From Maricaulis salignorans (GTDB lineage: Bacteria > Pseudomonadota > Alphaproteobacteria > Caulobacterales > Maricaulaceae), in the NCBI RefSeq assembly GCF_900103475.1, contig NZ_FNHG01000024.1, forward strand, positions 1-43,575: DNA of 43,575 nucleotides, read 5' to 3'. The position numbers and the translations under genes were made by a program. Positions 43,101 through 43,575 of this stretch are shown here, in pieces. Positions within the stretch are counted from its first letter, which is position 1. Each line of letters opens with the position of its first letter. The notes beneath the pieces were generated by a model, which saw only the letters and a program-made list of their open reading frames with translations, was not told the origin of the DNA and did no database searches.

Positions 43101-43475
43101 CGGCAGGAGGATGAAAACCTGGTCCGTTGAGGCCTCGACAATCTGTTCCAGCCACAGCTCGCATGTCCCTTTCCTCGAGCGGAAATTGGCGTCGGTGAGC
43201 ATGCGCGCCAGCGCACCATAGGCGTGGCGGTGTCTGGGATAGGCGACCAGTTCGAAACCGCATGTTGTCACCAGCCTCACTCCGACCAGGAATTTGATCC
43301 CGGCCTCCTTCGCGGCGAGATGGCCGCGCACCGCGCCGGCAAAGGAATTGCGATCCGCCAATCCGATTGCTGCCAGCCCGAGCGCCCTGGCCTGGGCGAC
43401 CATTTCATCGCTATGCGAGGCGCCGGTCAGGAAGGTGAAATTGCTGGCGGCGACCAGCTCGGCGAATGCGGTCAC
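40119..43475 (-). CDS. dnaE2: Error-prone DNA polymerase DnaE2 (ImuC) with an in-frame repeat insertion
   Basis: This is a 1118-residue second alpha-subunit polymerase used in SOS-induced translesion synthesis together with ImuA and ImuB. It has an N-terminal PHP domain, the palm aspartates in PPDIDVDF (about residues 371-378) and the thumb and finger regions. A helix-hairpin-helix and an OB-fold follow near the end (VTLAGLVLVRQRPGSASG). All core motifs are intact. After DWDCTLEP at residue 790, about 48 residues (791-838) are translated from a palindromic DNA repeat, and the normal sequence resumes at LRLGLRQIKGL. The start is a GTG at 43475 with AAGGA seven bases upstream. That ribosome site lies inside a second copy of the same repeat. 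The preceding gene, expected to be imuB, is outside the window. Confidence 0.93.
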   Translation of the reverse strand: MTAFAELVAASNFTFLTGASHSDEMVAQARALGLAAIGLADRNSFAGAVRGHLAAKEAGIKFLVGVRLVTTCGFELVAYPRHRHAYGALARMLTDANFRSRKGTCELWLEQIVEASTDQVFILLPPDPPCADWQARAADFCARSKAHHVLALTRRFDGRDGERLHQLSQCATDLGLDCIASNDALYHVPERKPLADVVACIREHVTIKAAGFLLAANAERHLKPPAEMARLFRGYEHAVANTVALADSINFSLEELVYQYPSEVVGDHETPAQTLRRLTAEGLERRWPDGAPEKIRAAIAHELTLIESLDFPAYFLTVHDIVRFARSQGILCQGRGSAANSAVCFAIGITEVDPTLIDLLFERFVSAERGEPPDIDVDFEHERREEVIQYVYEKYGRRRAAMTATVNCYRPRGAIREVGKVFGLSGDVISALSKTLWGWSTDDLTDNRIRTELGLDPDTPDIAMTLHYARELMGFPRHLSQHPGGFVMMQGRLDEIVPLHNAAMPDRTVLEWDKEDIDALGLMKVDVLGLGMLTCVARAFDLIERHYGRGLTMASVPQADSAVYDMICKADTVGVFQIESRAQMTMLPRLRPRTFYDLVIEVAIVRPGPIQGDMVHPYLRRRSGLEAVEYPSKALEEVLGKTLGVPLFQEQAMRIAIVAAGFTPAESDQLRRSMAAFRRSGSIHEMGEKLMKGMIAKGYEPDFAERCFKQLEGFGEYGFPESHAASFALIVYVSCWLKHYYPDVFAAAILNSQPMGFYAPAQLVRDARQHGVEVRPPDINHSDWDCTLEPAPSVRCADSSPALRGSKDAPILPRKAGEVSRTRSGTEGAGTEGAAKRGHFALRLGLRQIKGLREASAARLIAARNAGGPFTSVPDLARRSRLDRSTMDRLANADAFGSIALDRRQAGWTALAQAGKPLPLFEHADEYGHEAATALPQMSAGEEVAQDYAALRLSLKAHPMSFFRSELEESGHVRSEQLGEMRDGRWVTLAGLVLVRQRPGSASGVIFATLEDESGVANIIVWPKCFERHRKIVMRSKLMSVTGRLQKEGEVIHIIASRITDQSWRLAALADGEAFAEALAHADEIARPQDDPRLIGIYRRVMQGERLEDVLPKSRDFH
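40974..41003. repeat. 15-bp tandem duplication inside the repeat element
   Basis: GGCCCCCTCCGTCCC occurs twice head to tail (40974-40988 and 40989-41003). In the dnaE2 frame it adds five residues and yields the repeated peptide GTEGA GTEGA. The length, a multiple of three, keeps the frame. Confidence 0.85.
40974..41106. repeat. Composite palindromic repeat inserted in dnaE2
   Basis: This is a 133-bp element bounded by inverted ends GGCCCCCTC (40974-40982) and GAGGGGGCC (41098-41106). Inside are near-perfect hairpins with tiny loops: GTCCCGGAC/GTCCGGGAC (9-bp stem, loop CTT), CTCCCCCGC/GCGGGGGAG (9-bp stem, loop CTT) and GTCCGC/GCGGAC (loop GCA). The 52 bp at 41053-41104 match 43482-43533 at 48 positions. 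The element lacks any gene and keeps the dnaE2 frame open. A further CCGC/GCGG stem at about 40963-40974 may be part of it, so the left edge is uncertain. It is a REP/MITE-like element of a kind found dispersed in alphaproteobacterial genomes. Confidence 0.88.
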
Positions 43476-43575
43476 CGCTTATCCTTGCTCCCCCGCCTTG
43501 CGGGGGAGCTGTCCGCGCAGCGGACTGAGGGGGTGTTTGGCGGTGAGGCCCCCTCCGGCCCGGACTTTGTCCGGT
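43472..43575 (-). CDS. Possible 3' end of the gene upstream of dnaE2 (imuB?), read through a repeat
   Basis: On the minus strand one frame is open from the window edge to the TGA at 43472-43474, which overlaps the dnaE2 GTG as GTGA. It reads RTKSGPEGA near the edge, then PSVRCADSSPARRGSKDKR and stop. Nearly all of it is repeat DNA, in the same frame as the repeat inside dnaE2. GTGA and ATGA overlaps are the rule in this genome, and imuB is the usual upstream neighbour. This may therefore be the C-terminus of imuB extended by the repeat. With only 34 codons visible it could also be chance. Confidence 0.35.
   Translation of the reverse strand, partial: RTKSGPEGASPPNTPSVRCADSSPARRGSKDKR
43482..43575. 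repeat. Second copy of the palindromic repeat, just upstream of dnaE2
   Basis: The core 43482-43533 is a 52-bp unit with CTCCCCCGC/GCGGGGGAG and GTCCGC/GCGGAC hairpins, 48 of 52 positions identical to the copy in dnaE2. After 13 bp a second unit begins at 43547 (GGCCCCCTCC, then a GTCCGG-type stem) and runs off the window. The minus-strand end of the core carries the AAGGA used as the dnaE2 ribosome site. The order of the two kinds of unit is reversed compared with the copy inside the gene. Confidence 0.88.

Noticed and set aside
1-43575. CRISPR array, tRNA, rRNA or prophage
   Set aside because: No regularly spaced direct repeats, cloverleaf sequences, rRNA segments or phage genes were noticed on reading both strands.

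Overview
The window is GC-rich DNA from an alphaproteobacterium, most likely a Caulobacterales/Maricaulales-type marine or aquatic species (inference). The evidence is a GST-fold protein resembling the FtsZ-binding FzlA beside queG, a TorF-type porin, a TonB-dependent receptor cluster, an error-prone DnaE2 polymerase, and pervasive ATGA/GTGA stop-start overlaps. No rRNA, tRNA, CRISPR array or prophage was found.

Layout. 1-330: end of an IS5-family insertion sequence that abuts queG. 326-4136 (minus): nucleoside hydrolase, cation diffusion facilitator, FzlA-like protein and QueG, closely spaced. 4236-5039 (plus): UppP. 5263-15874 (minus): a continuous branched-chain amino acid operon, read as leader peptide - attenuator - ilvD - ilvC - ilvB - ilvN - leuA - ilvE - leuC - leuD - leuB. 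It holds all steps from pyruvate to valine and leucine except a separate ilvA. The leader peptide is rich in Leu/Val/Ile and is followed by an intrinsic terminator and a competing antiterminator pairing. 16286-18907 (plus): ammonium transporter with a long, hairpin-rich leader, then a TorF-type porin. 18911-22476 (minus): a secreted metzincin-type zinc protease overlapping a lipoprotein with a beta-propeller of Asp-box repeats. 22676-29391 (plus): a near-consensus promoter, gltD, gltB (NADPH-glutamate synthase) and inorganic pyrophosphatase. With amtB this makes a nitrogen-assimilation zone next to amino acid synthesis.

29399-39118 is an accessory catabolic-looking region. A TetR regulator leads a minus-strand operon of enoyl-CoA hydratase/isomerase, acyl-CoA ligase, two MaoC-fold proteins and an FAD oxidoreductase. 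Divergent to it are an alpha/beta hydrolase, a TonB-dependent receptor and, after a terminator, a second membrane-anchored alpha/beta hydrolase. The gene set fits outer-membrane uptake, ester cleavage, CoA activation and beta-oxidation-like processing of a hydrophobic substrate; the substrate is unknown. 39126-40044 (minus) carries a BlaI/CopY-like repressor and a small membrane protein.

40119-43575 (minus) is dnaE2. It carries a palindromic repeat element inserted in frame (about 48 residues). A second copy of the element lies immediately 5' of the gene, supplies its Shine-Dalgarno sequence, and is itself open in the same translational frame up to a TGA that overlaps the dnaE2 GTG start. This repeat pair, the ilv attenuator, the amtB leader and the paired active/degenerate MaoC proteins are the most interesting observations.
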